From Flammeovirga sp. SJP92 (lineage in GTDB: Bacteria > Bacteroidota > Bacteroidia > Cytophagales > Flammeovirgaceae): a stretch of 64,000 nt of DNA. Location: positions 1-64,000 of the forward strand of contig NZ_LQAQ01000120.1 of the NCBI RefSeq assembly GCF_001583495.1, in the 5' to 3' direction. This document shows positions 1 to 6,763 of the stretch, one piece after another (position 1 is the first letter of the stretch; the number at the start of each line of letters is the position of its first letter). The position numbers were made by a program, and so were the translations under genes. The notes under the pieces were generated by a model. The model ran no database searches and was not told the origin of the DNA. It saw only the letters and a program-made list of their open reading frames with translations.

Positions 1-182
1 GACTTTCTACCTAACTTACTATTTTTCTGTCCATGAATTATTTTATTAAATGCACTGATTGCATCATAGCGTTGATCATCTGTTACAATCCATAGGATGT
101 TAGGTTGCTTTTGTGCGTAGAGTGTTTTGGAAGTCGAAAAAAAGGTCACTAAGACCAAAAGAGTAATTCTAATTTTATTCAT
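1..182 (-). CDS. S1-family sulfatase, N-terminal part (runs off the left edge)
   Basis: The minus strand from an ATG at 182 reads open to the window edge (60 codons). It starts with a signal peptide ([13 protein letters not shown], cleavage probably after YAQ), then [20 protein letters not shown]. The [12 protein letters not shown] block is the classic first strand of S1 sulfatases, with the paired Asp that bind the active-site calcium. The FGly motif (C/S-x-P-x-R) would lie beyond the edge, so class and subfamily cannot be assigned. It is probably a periplasmic or secreted sulfate-ester hydrolase for algal galactans, which suits the one-carbon and carbohydrate genes beside it. Family call is firm; substrate unknown. 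Confidence 0.85.
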   Translation of the reverse strand, partial: MNKIRITLLVLVTFFSTSKTLYAQKQPNILWIVTDDQRYDAISAFNKIIHGQKNSKLGRK

Positions 183-732
183 TTCTGTTGATTCGTTAAT
201 ATCATTTTCCGAATGTTGAAATTTGGAGTAAATGATGGATATAAGTAGTTCACTGTTCAACTGCTTAGATGCACTGAACATAATACAACATAACCGATGA
301 AATGGAAAGTATAGGGTGTTCAACCGTAATGATAATAGACTTTTTTGATCTTCCCCCTTTATTTTAAAGTATACAACAACCTATAAGGGTATGATGGATT
401 GTTTTTTGAATTTTAAAGACTGTTTTTGTGTGATGTTATTAGTTTTTAGCAGAAAGGAAGAGTGTTTTAAAGATGGGTGAAATGGGGTGTATTGTAAATA
501 ATTTCAAGGTTCCAAGGAGTTGGGTGGTTTGTAGACCCATAATTAAAATTATGGGCTTTTGGGAAGATATTCCTCTTTTCGTCTTTCATTTTAAACTTAA
601 GATATTTCAATGGTTTACCTGATCGTAAATTCATCTAAATACGAGTAGTTCAAATATTTTTATCAAAAGATGTAAAAAAGGATAGCTTCCCATAAGCCCG
701 TGACTTCAGTCATGGTGCACGATATTTTGCAA
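183..732. other. Intergenic region between partial sulfatase and Mo-oxidoreductase
   Basis: No convincing coding sequence. It contains the upstream region of the left-edge sulfatase, a short hairpin at 536-555 (CCCATAATT, loop AA, AATTATGGG) and the REP-like element at 696-721 described separately. Small open frames here have no recognisable features. Confidence 0.6.
696..721 (+). repeat. REP-like hairpin, copy just downstream of the Mo-oxidoreductase
   Basis: A 26-base element with a hairpin core (CGTGACT, loop TC, AGTCATG) followed by GTGCACG. It matches 25707-25732 with one difference. It ends 12 bases past the stop codon of the minus-strand gene at 733, and the second copy ends about 22 bases past the stop of the FNR gene, so both sit at gene 3' ends in the same relative orientation. 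Confidence 0.75.
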
Positions 733-3042
733 TTAATTTTTCTTCAAAATACTTACCCTCACAGATTTACTAATAGGCGTATTACTTATTGTCGCAAACT
801 GATCATTGGGAATCAAAACATTTGCCTCAGGAAAGTAAGAGGCAAGGTTTCCTTCAGGAATATCATAAGGTACTATGATGAAGTTTTCTGCTTTACGTTC
901 CACACCATTGTATTCACTTTTTAAGTCTACAATTTCATTGGCTTTTAAACCTAAATTGCTGATATCTTTAAGATTGATAAGCACAACCCTTCTTTCATTA
1001 AAAATACCTCTATAGCGGTCATCCAGACCGTAGATAGTGGTATTGTACTGATCATGAGAGCGAATAGTCATCATTAAGAACTCATTTTCATTTAGTTCAT
1101 GTTGAGGAAGCTGATTGACGGTAAATTTGGCAACTCCACCGGGTAACTTCGAGAAATCACCTCTTCGTGTATGGTTTGGCAAATCGAAACCCGACTTTTT
1201 ACTTCTCTCCGTATAATCTTTAAAACCATCAAATACTTCTGCAATTTTACTTCTGGTGAAATCATAATCTGTTCCAAGGCGGTTCCATGGAATAGAAAAA
1301 TCTTCTTTAAAATAACTTTTGGCAATTCTGCTGACAATCTCCGGTTCACTCATCAAGTATTCAGAGGCAGGGTTGATTCTACCTACAGATCGGTGTACCC
1401 TTCCCATACTATTTTCAACCGTAACAAATCTTGATTTTCCATCTGATTCATCTTTTTCAGTTCGTCCTAAAGTTGGAAGGATCAATGAAGTTTTTCCCGT
1501 TATGAGGTGTGTTCTATTGAGTTTGGTACTGACTGAAACCGTCAAGTCACAGTTTTGAAGAGCTTTTGCGGTGTAATTGGTATCAGAGGCGGCAGAAAGG
1601 AAATTGCCTCCGAGTGCCATAAACACTTTTGCTTTTCCCTCGTACATGGCTTTAATACAATGTACCACATCGAGACCTTCCTCTGTTGGAGGTTTGAAGT
1701 TAAATGTCCTTTCAAATGAAGCATTGAGTTTGGCAGAAACGTGATGGGTAATTCCCACTGTTCGATCTCCTTGCACATTACTGTGTCCTCTCACAGGACA
1801 AGTACCTCCGCCTTTAATTCCTATACTGCCCTTAAGTAATAAAAGGTTGACACACTCGCGAATATTATCAACGCCATTTTTATGTTGCGTGAGTCCCATT
1901 GCCCAGCAAATTATCACTTTTTTCTTTTGTGCTAAAAGCTCTACAATCGGCTCTACCTCATCAGCAGATAAACCTGTTTGCTCCAATAAATCTTTTTTGG
2001 TAAACCCTTCAAGGTTTTTGAACAGGTCTTCCGAACCACTGGTGTTATTCTTAATGAAATTCCAATCAATAACATTCCCTTTCTTTCGATCAATCTGCAA
2101 TAACCTTTTCATGATGTATTTTAAAAGAGGAACATCTTGATTGATTTTGACTTGAAGATAATAGTCTGAAATTGCCGAACCACTGCCGACGACACCTTTT
2201 ACTTCTTGAGGGTTTTTAAAGCGAACAAGCGCCGCTTCTTTTAGTGGGTTAACGCTGACAACTTTGCCACCTTTCTGCCTGCATTTTTCTAATGCCGTCA
2301 ACATACGTGGGTGGTTGGTACCAGGATTTTGTCCTATTACCATCACTACATCTGCATGCTGGAAATCTTCTAATGTAACACTCCCTTTGCCAATACCGAG
2401 CGTTTGAAAAAGTCCTGCTCCACTTGACTCATGACACATATTGGAACAGTCAGGCATATTGTTGGTGCCTAATTTTCTGGCAAAAAGCCCGTACAAAAAG
2501 GCAGCCTCATTGCTGGATCTTCCTGACGTATAAAAGACCGCTTGATTAGGGTCTTTTAAAAGGTGAAGATGCTTACCGATGAGATCGAAAGCTTCATCCC
2601 AAGCAATGGGGGAATAATGTGTATCACCTTCTCTCAAAATCATGGGATGAGTAATCCTTCCACTTTTTCCAATTTTAAAATCAGTCCATTGACTCATTTC
2701 TTTGACAGAATATTGTTCAAAAAAAGCAGGAGTTACCCTTTTATTGGTTGCTTCTTCTGCAATGGCTTTCACACCATTTTCGCAGAATTCACCCAAGTTG
2801 GATCGATGCTCAGGGTCGGGCCACGCACAGCCTGGACAGTCAATGCCTTCTTTTTGATTTAATTTTGATAGCGTAGCAATAGATTTCGCTAAACCCATTT
2901 CTTTCATGGCATGTTCCAAAGCTACTTTTACGGCTGTCACACCTGCAGCATATTGGGGTGGTGCCGTCAACTTAAGGCCCGTAAAATTAACAGGACCAAT
3001 TGCTTCTTCAACGGTTTGGAGTTTGTTATTCTTGGTTTCCAT
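733..3042 (-). CDS. FdhF/YdeP-family molybdopterin oxidoreductase (putative formate dehydrogenase)
   Basis: A 769-residue Mo-bisPGD enzyme. An N-terminal Cys block (C69-P-G-C72, then FCENG) is typical of the YdeP/Fdh-alpha-like family. NMCHESSG places C203 where FdhF carries its Mo-ligating selenocysteine. Later motifs include GQNPGTNHPRM, GGGTCPVRGHSNVQGDR and a C-terminal molydopterin-binding domain. An upstream ATG at 3099 would add 19 residues but lies inside the hairpin 3074-3109, so I chose the ATG at 3042 (METKNNKLQ). Family members are annotated as formate dehydrogenases, but E. coli YdeP is tied to acid resistance, so formate is an inference. It rests on the neighbours: formaldehyde-dehydrogenase-like and S-formylglutathione-hydrolase-like genes directly upstream would produce formate. 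No electron-transfer subunit is adjacent. Confidence 0.8.
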   Translation of the reverse strand: METKNNKLQTVEEAIGPVNFTGLKLTAPPQYAAGVTAVKVALEHAMKEMGLAKSIATLSKLNQKEGIDCPGCAWPDPEHRSNLGEFCENGVKAIAEEATNKRVTPAFFEQYSVKEMSQWTDFKIGKSGRITHPMILREGDTHYSPIAWDEAFDLIGKHLHLLKDPNQAVFYTSGRSSNEAAFLYGLFARKLGTNNMPDCSNMCHESSGAGLFQTLGIGKGSVTLEDFQHADVVMVIGQNPGTNHPRMLTALEKCRQKGGKVVSVNPLKEAALVRFKNPQEVKGVVGSGSAISDYYLQVKINQDVPLLKYIMKRLLQIDRKKGNVIDWNFIKNNTSGSEDLFKNLEGFTKKDLLEQTGLSADEVEPIVELLAQKKKVIICWAMGLTQHKNGVDNIRECVNLLLLKGSIGIKGGGTCPVRGHSNVQGDRTVGITHHVSAKLNASFERTFNFKPPTEEGLDVVHCIKAMYEGKAKVFMALGGNFLSAASDTNYTAKALQNCDLTVSVSTKLNRTHLITGKTSLILPTLGRTEKDESDGKSRFVTVENSMGRVHRSVGRINPASEYLMSEPEIVSRIAKSYFKEDFSIPWNRLGTDYDFTRSKIAEVFDGFKDYTERSKKSGFDLPNHTRRGDFSKLPGGVAKFTVNQLPQHELNENEFLMMTIRSHDQYNTTIYGLDDRYRGIFNERRVVLINLKDISNLGLKANEIVDLKSEYNGVERKAENFIIVPYDIPEGNLASYFPEANVLIPNDQFATISNTPISKSVRVSILKKN

Positions 3043-3073
3043 TTGAGTGTCGTGAGTGTAATAGAGGGTGTTT

Positions 3074-3109
3074 GAAAAAGTCCATGAAGTAAATTTCATG
3101 GACTTTTTC
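3074..3109 (-). terminator. Bidirectional-looking terminator hairpin
   Basis: Perfect 15-bp arms (GAAAAAGTCCATGAA and its complement) around a 6-base loop, with A-run and T-run flanks on both sides. It lies about 40 bases past the esterase stop (3150) and before the Mo-oxidoreductase start (3042). It could terminate or attenuate the ADH-esterase transcript, leaving the oxidoreductase to readthrough or its own promoter. Confidence 0.7.
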
Positions 3110-3149
3110 GATAGTAATAATTCAAAATAATCAAAATCGTAAACAGTAG

Positions 3150-3965
3150 CTATTTATTGACTGTTTTTTCGATTTTATCAAAAAATAATAAAGTATCCTC
3201 TAAGTGTTCGTACCAGTATTCCCATTGATGTCCCCCTTCGAACTCTTCGTATACATGCTCAATATTATTTTCATTGAGTTGTTGATGCAATACTCTGTTG
3301 AAAGTGATTAATTCATCCGTATTGCCACAGTCGAAACGGAATGGAGGTAGGTTCTCTTTATGTTGAAGAACGGCAGTTAATACATCTTCATCTTCACGGT
3401 TTTCCTGAGCATAGTTGTCCAATTTTTCCTCCACAAATAATTCCATCTGTTGAATTTCTGTAATGGAACTATGTCCGCTCACACCGTCGTATTGATGACC
3501 ATATTTTGCTCCAATTCTCAAAGCACCAAAACCACCCATTGATAATCCTGAGATAAACAAAGGAGAAGCCTCACTGGTTTGAGGAATATTTTCTCTAACA
3601 GCTTGAGGTACATCTTCGGCAATCCACTTCTCAAAACTATAGTCATGATGGTCATTATAAGCAGAACCATCACCCCATAAACCATCTGACGGCATGGCTA
3701 AAATCACCGGTTTAATTTTTCCTTCCTTGATTAATCGGTTAGCAGTGACGTGAGCACCGCCCATCATGCACCAGATCCATGCACTTCCGTATACACCATG
3801 AAGCAATGTGACAATCGGCAGATCTTTATGATCACCTTCAGGCACAAAAACACATATATCACCTCTTCCTTTGAGGTTGTTCGTTTTTACTGTGATAAAA
3901 CGAAGTCCATCCATTTCAAATTTTGGATTGGATAATTCTGTTGTTCTAAATTTTGACTTACTCAT
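3150..3965 (-). CDS. Esterase D / S-formylglutathione hydrolase-like alpha/beta hydrolase
   Basis: A 271-residue alpha/beta hydrolase of the esterase D (tributyrin esterase/FGH) type. LLHGVYGS (54-61) forms the oxyanion region, GLSMGGFGALR has nucleophile S142, D212 or D217 in FDCGNTDE is the likely acid and H246 in GGHQWEYW the base. There is no signal peptide, so it is cytoplasmic. Its start overlaps the ADH stop by 8 bases (3958-3965), which predicts translational coupling. With a class III ADH upstream, the natural reading is hydrolysis of S-formyl-thiol to formate plus thiol. The GxSxxG surroundings are nearer to generic esterases than to classical FGH, so a sugar-ester esterase role is an alternative. 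Confidence 0.8.
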   Translation of the reverse strand: MSKSKFRTTELSNPKFEMDGLRFITVKTNNLKGRGDICVFVPEGDHKDLPIVTLLHGVYGSAWIWCMMGGAHVTANRLIKEGKIKPVILAMPSDGLWGDGSAYNDHHDYSFEKWIAEDVPQAVRENIPQTSEASPLFISGLSMGGFGALRIGAKYGHQYDGVSGHSSITEIQQMELFVEEKLDNYAQENREDEDVLTAVLQHKENLPPFRFDCGNTDELITFNRVLHQQLNENNIEHVYEEFEGGHQWEYWYEHLEDTLLFFDKIEKTVNK

Positions 3966-5079
3966 GATCGAAAATTAATACCCCTTTAGCGTTTCTACCC
4001 TTCAACATATCATCAAATGCTTGTTCAAGTTTTTCTAGAGGGTAGGTTCTAGTAACCATTTCGTCAAGCAATAAATCACCTTTCTTATAAAGGTTTACAA
4101 GTTTCGGAAAGTCTACTTCAGGACGGCATTTTCCGTACAATGGATTGATGTAGATTTTGTCCCATTCAAAAAGGCTCATGTCGATCAGAACTTCTTGCTC
4201 AATACCACTCACTTGAACAGCAGTACCTGCATTTCTGACCATAGCCAAAGGTGCGGCACCCAAGGCCGGAATAGCCGTACATTCAAAAGCATAATCGGCA
4301 CCTCTTCCACCTGTCATTTCCTTTACTTTTTGAGCGGCTTTCAGCAATCCTTTATCGTCTTTATCAGCAAGGATAGTATGAGTAGCACCAAATTGAAGGG
4401 CCATTTGAAGCCTTTCCATGTTGATATCAATAGCAATAATCTTTTCAGCACCAGAGACTTTTGCACCTTGAATAGCATTTAGTCCTACACCTCCAGTTCC
4501 TAAAACCACGGCAGTATCACCAGCAGAAATATCAGTAGCATTCACCACAGATCCGTAACCTGTCATCACACCACAGCTGATCAAACTTGCTGAAGCCATT
4601 GGAATATCCTTATCCATTTTGACGCAAGCCGACTCTTTTACTAATGTATATTCTGAAAAAGTACCTAAGTTGAAAGATCTTTCAATAGGTTTTCCGTTCC
4701 AAAGGTTGCCTTCTAAATGAGAGTGGCCTGGAGTATGACCATTTCCGCCAGCAACCACCGGAGAGTTGGTATCACAAATATGTTGGTTGCCATCTTGACA
4801 TTGATCGCATTTCATACATGGAGTAGCCCAGTTTAATATGACTGAATCTCCATTTTTTAGTTTAGTTACATTTGGGCCTGTTTCCACTACAATTCCAGCC
4901 CCTTCATGACCTAATATAATGTCTTTGCCCCAGTGTAGTGAATCATGATCCGTATGGCACAGTGACGCCGCCATGACTTTGATGATTACTTCATCGTCTA
5001 TTGGCTCACCTATTTCTATATTTTCGATCGTAAACGTTCCTTGTCCATGACCAATAGCGGCCTTGCATTGTATTCCCAT
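3958..5079 (-). CDS. Class III-type zinc alcohol dehydrogenase (S-(hydroxymethyl)thiol dehydrogenase-like)
   Basis: A 373-residue medium-chain dehydrogenase. Catalytic zinc ligands are C41 (SLCHTD), H58 (LGHEGAG) and C169 (ISCGVMTGYG). Structural zinc is held by C88, C91, C94 and C102. The Rossmann motif is GTGGVG (194-199), with D218 suggesting NAD preference. The overall pattern is that of glutathione- or mycothiol-dependent formaldehyde dehydrogenases, which oxidise the hydroxymethyl-thiol adduct of formaldehyde. It is the first gene of a minus-strand set with the esterase (8-base overlap). Many Bacteroidota do not make glutathione, so the thiol partner is unknown; activity on another alcohol or aldehyde from algal sugars is possible. 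TTTTACACT abuts the start codon, and a divergent AraC gene begins at 5246. Confidence 0.87.
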   Translation of the reverse strand: MGIQCKAAIGHGQGTFTIENIEIGEPIDDEVIIKVMAASLCHTDHDSLHWGKDIILGHEGAGIVVETGPNVTKLKNGDSVILNWATPCMKCDQCQDGNQHICDTNSPVVAGGNGHTPGHSHLEGNLWNGKPIERSFNLGTFSEYTLVKESACVKMDKDIPMASASLISCGVMTGYGSVVNATDISAGDTAVVLGTGGVGLNAIQGAKVSGAEKIIAIDINMERLQMALQFGATHTILADKDDKGLLKAAQKVKEMTGGRGADYAFECTAIPALGAAPLAMVRNAGTAVQVSGIEQEVLIDMSLFEWDKIYINPLYGKCRPEVDFPKLVNLYKKGDLLLDEMVTRTYPLEKLEQAFDDMLKGRNAKGVLIFDHE

Positions 5080-5088
5080 AGTGTAAAA
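5080..5088 (-). promoter_or_regulatory. TTTTACACT motif directly before the ADH start
   Basis: On the minus strand TTTTTTACACT runs straight into the ATG of the dehydrogenase. The same nine bases occur upstream of the P450, the PUL sulfatase, the PUL AraC gene and between the GH16-like and HTCS genes. Function is inferred only. Confidence 0.35.
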
Positions 5089-5160
5089 AATGTTTGAGGA
5101 GTTGAGATAACTTGTGTTGTTGATAGCAAATGTCTTCTGTTTTCTTACGAAAGAGTTTCT

Positions 5161-5189
5161 CTATTTTGATTGAAAAGTTATCTATTTTG
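5161..5189. promoter_or_regulatory. Two direct half-sites CTATTTTG, 21 bp apart, in the ADH/AraC divergent region
   Basis: CTATTTTG at 5161-5168 recurs at 5182-5189. A 21-bp step is two helical turns, the usual spacing of direct-repeat half-sites bound by the two HTH motifs of AraC-family regulators. The sites lie 57 bases before the AraC start (5246) and about 80 from the ADH start, a suitable place for control of one or both genes. Confidence 0.45.
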
Positions 5190-5245
5190 TATTTTATATG
5201 ACTATTGTGTTATTTTAGTGATTAAAATACATCATTTTTTAATCT

Positions 5246-6088
5246 ATGAAGGCTTTTTTTGAGAAGGTCGTTACACAAGACTCTTCTAATATTCGTGCTT
5301 TTAAATACTCACAGAAAGAGTTTAATACACCTTGGCATGTCCATCCAGAATATGAACTGACTTTTATTCTGAATAGTGTTGGAAACCGTTATGTAGGGAA
5401 TAATATATCTGGCTATCAACCAGGGGAATTGGTTTTGCTGGGGCCGAATTTACCGCACTGTTGGAAAAACGACATTGATGAACGTGAAAATGCAGAATCT
5501 TTAGTGATCCAATGGCCTAAAGAAGTGGTGAATAATATTTTAGAATTTGATGAAATCAAGTCATTGTTTAAAAACATCAACAGAGGCATTCTGTTCCATT
5601 ACCCGTCGTCATTTGATATTAAAGCAAAAATGCAAGTAGTGATAGAGAGTAATGGGTTGGAAAGGTATTTGAATTTAATTGCTCTTTTAAAAGAAATGAA
5701 TCGCCTTGAAAAGAGAGAATACTTGGCAGGGGCGTCCTATGCTTATGAAGAGTCTACGGCTTTGAATGATAGAATAGAGAAGGTGCAGAATTTTATAGCT
5801 GAAAATTATGATCGGAAAATTAGATTATCTGAAATTGCCCAAGAACTCAATATGACAGAACAGTCTTTCTCACGGTTTTTTAGCAAAGCAATGCAACGTC
5901 CTTTCTTTGTTTTTCTCAATGAATATAGGATTAATAGAGTCAGCCGTCTTTTGCTGGAAACTGATATGCAAGTGGCAGAGATAGGGTATAGATGCGGTTA
6001 CGAAAGTCTCCCGTTTTTTTATCAACAGTTTAAAAAGTTCAAGAATTACAGTCCTTTAGAATTTAGAAAATTGTATAAGAAAATTTAA
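5246..6088 (+). CDS. AraC-family transcriptional regulator with cupin sensor domain
   Basis: A 280-residue regulator. The N-terminal half is a cupin fold (HVHPEYELTFILN, then GELVLLGPNLPHCWKND). The C-terminal 100 residues carry two HTH motifs (IRLSEIAQELNMTEQSFSRFFSKAM and VAEIGYRCGYESLPFFYQQFKKF) and end in the family signature NYSPLEFRK. It is divergent from the ADH gene and probably controls it; a sugar or its derivative is the likely ligand. It is paralogous to the AraC protein at 43974, with similar cupin blocks (HYHQQYELIFIQ, PYLPHLWRND). A decayed copy of its last 24 codons lies 470 bases downstream. Confidence 0.93.
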   Translation: MKAFFEKVVTQDSSNIRAFKYSQKEFNTPWHVHPEYELTFILNSVGNRYVGNNISGYQPGELVLLGPNLPHCWKNDIDERENAESLVIQWPKEVVNNILEFDEIKSLFKNINRGILFHYPSSFDIKAKMQVVIESNGLERYLNLIALLKEMNRLEKREYLAGASYAYEESTALNDRIEKVQNFIAENYDRKIRLSEIAQELNMTEQSFSRFFSKAMQRPFFVFLNEYRINRVSRLLLETDMQVAEIGYRCGYESLPFFYQQFKKFKNYSPLEFRKLYKKI

Positions 6089-6125
6089 GTGTTAGAGATT
6101 GAAACCTTGTAGGTCATTAGAAGCC

Positions 6126-6170
6126 TCCTGATTTCTAAAAACCACAAATATCCATGAATAGTAGTTTACA
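6126..6170 (+). repeat. Dispersed short repeat, copy 1
   Basis: TCCTGATTTCTAAAAAC followed by (C/T)ACAAA and, after a variable stretch, TAGTTTA(C/T)AATG. The same order of blocks occurs at 12075-12115, at the 3' end of the caspase gene. This copy starts 38 bases after the AraC stop. Confidence 0.6.
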
Positions 6171-6180
6171 ATGTATTTAT

Positions 6181-6281
6181 GTACTGCTTATACACTATAC
6201 ACCGTACAGACCGTACGGTGTATAGTGTATAAGCAGTACGGTGAATAGCGTACAGTGTGTACGGTGGGTAGTGTATGGATA
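6181..6281. repeat. 27-bp perfect inverted repeat joined to three 23-bp tandem units
   Basis: 6181-6207 and 6213-6239 are perfect inverted copies (27 bp) around the loop AGACC. The right arm also begins a tandem series: units start at 6213, 6236 and 6259, each beginning GTACGGTG and continuing with variants of TATAGTGTA. The inverted left arm is thus a fourth, flipped copy of the unit. No coding sequence overlaps it. Confidence 0.9.
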
Positions 6282-6323
6282 GGTTGAGCTGAATAAAAGT
6301 GGATTTGCAATAAGAGCTATTCC

Positions 6324-6336
6324 AAACATGCTCTTA
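6324..6336 (+). repeat. AAACATGCTCTTA short dispersed repeat
   Basis: This 13-mer occurs at 6324-6336, 12095-12107 and 58426-58438, always outside genes or at a gene 3' end. Here a degenerate second unit (AAACACGCTCTAA) follows directly. Confidence 0.55.
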
Positions 6337-6558
6337 TTTCAAACACGCTCTAATATATCTCTTAGGTTTTAAATATTTAAAAAATTAATAAGTGAGTTTT
6401 TAGAGCGATATATAATTGAAATTTAAAGTTGCTTATTTCATTTCAATCAGAGTATTACAAAAATATTTTATTTATTGACAGTTTTCTAATCCAAGCATGT
6501 TAAAATATATTATTACATTATTGAAAACGAGGAACTAAAGACGGTAATGAGAGTCTAT

Positions 6559-6633
6559 CATTTTTATCTGCAATTTAAAAAGTACAACAATTACAGCCCT
6601 TTAGAATTTAGGAAATTATATAAGAAAATTTAG
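6559..6633 (+). pseudogene. Decayed duplicate of the AraC gene 3' end
   Basis: Reads HFYLQFKKYNNYSPLEFRKL then YKKI and a stop, against FFYQQFKKFKNYSPLEFRKL, YKKI and a stop at the true end of the AraC gene (6014-6088). Similarity also holds at the nucleotide level and includes the stop position. The frame upstream of 6559 does not resemble the rest of the protein, so only the terminal segment was duplicated or survives. Confidence 0.8.
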
Positions 6634-6763
6634 TCTTGTAACACCGATAATTGTCTATCTTTATCTCATTCAATAAAACTCAATTTTTTGAGGAGTAATT
6701 ACTAACAGAAAGCGAATTTGTGTTTTAATCTAAATAAATTTGGACAATTAACTTAAACAAACA

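Larger units (their letters stand above)
6089..6763. other. Repeat-rich intergenic region with a gene remnant
   Basis: No intact gene in 675 bases. It holds a dispersed repeat (6126-6170), a long inverted repeat merging into three 23-bp tandem units (6181-6281), a copy of AAACATGCTCTTA (6324-6336), a decayed AraC 3' end (6559-6633) and the upstream region of the phosphoesterase gene. Confidence 0.7.

Noticed and set aside
3043-3099. N-terminal extension of the Mo-oxidoreductase from an ATG at 3099
   Set aside because: The extension is translated from the arm and loop of a terminator-like hairpin; METKNNKLQ at 3042 is the better start.
6547-6633. A 28-codon frame starting MRVYHFYL with an AraC-like end, as a possible small gene
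   Set aside because: Its coding similarity is confined to a copied AraC 3' end; no other support for an independent gene.
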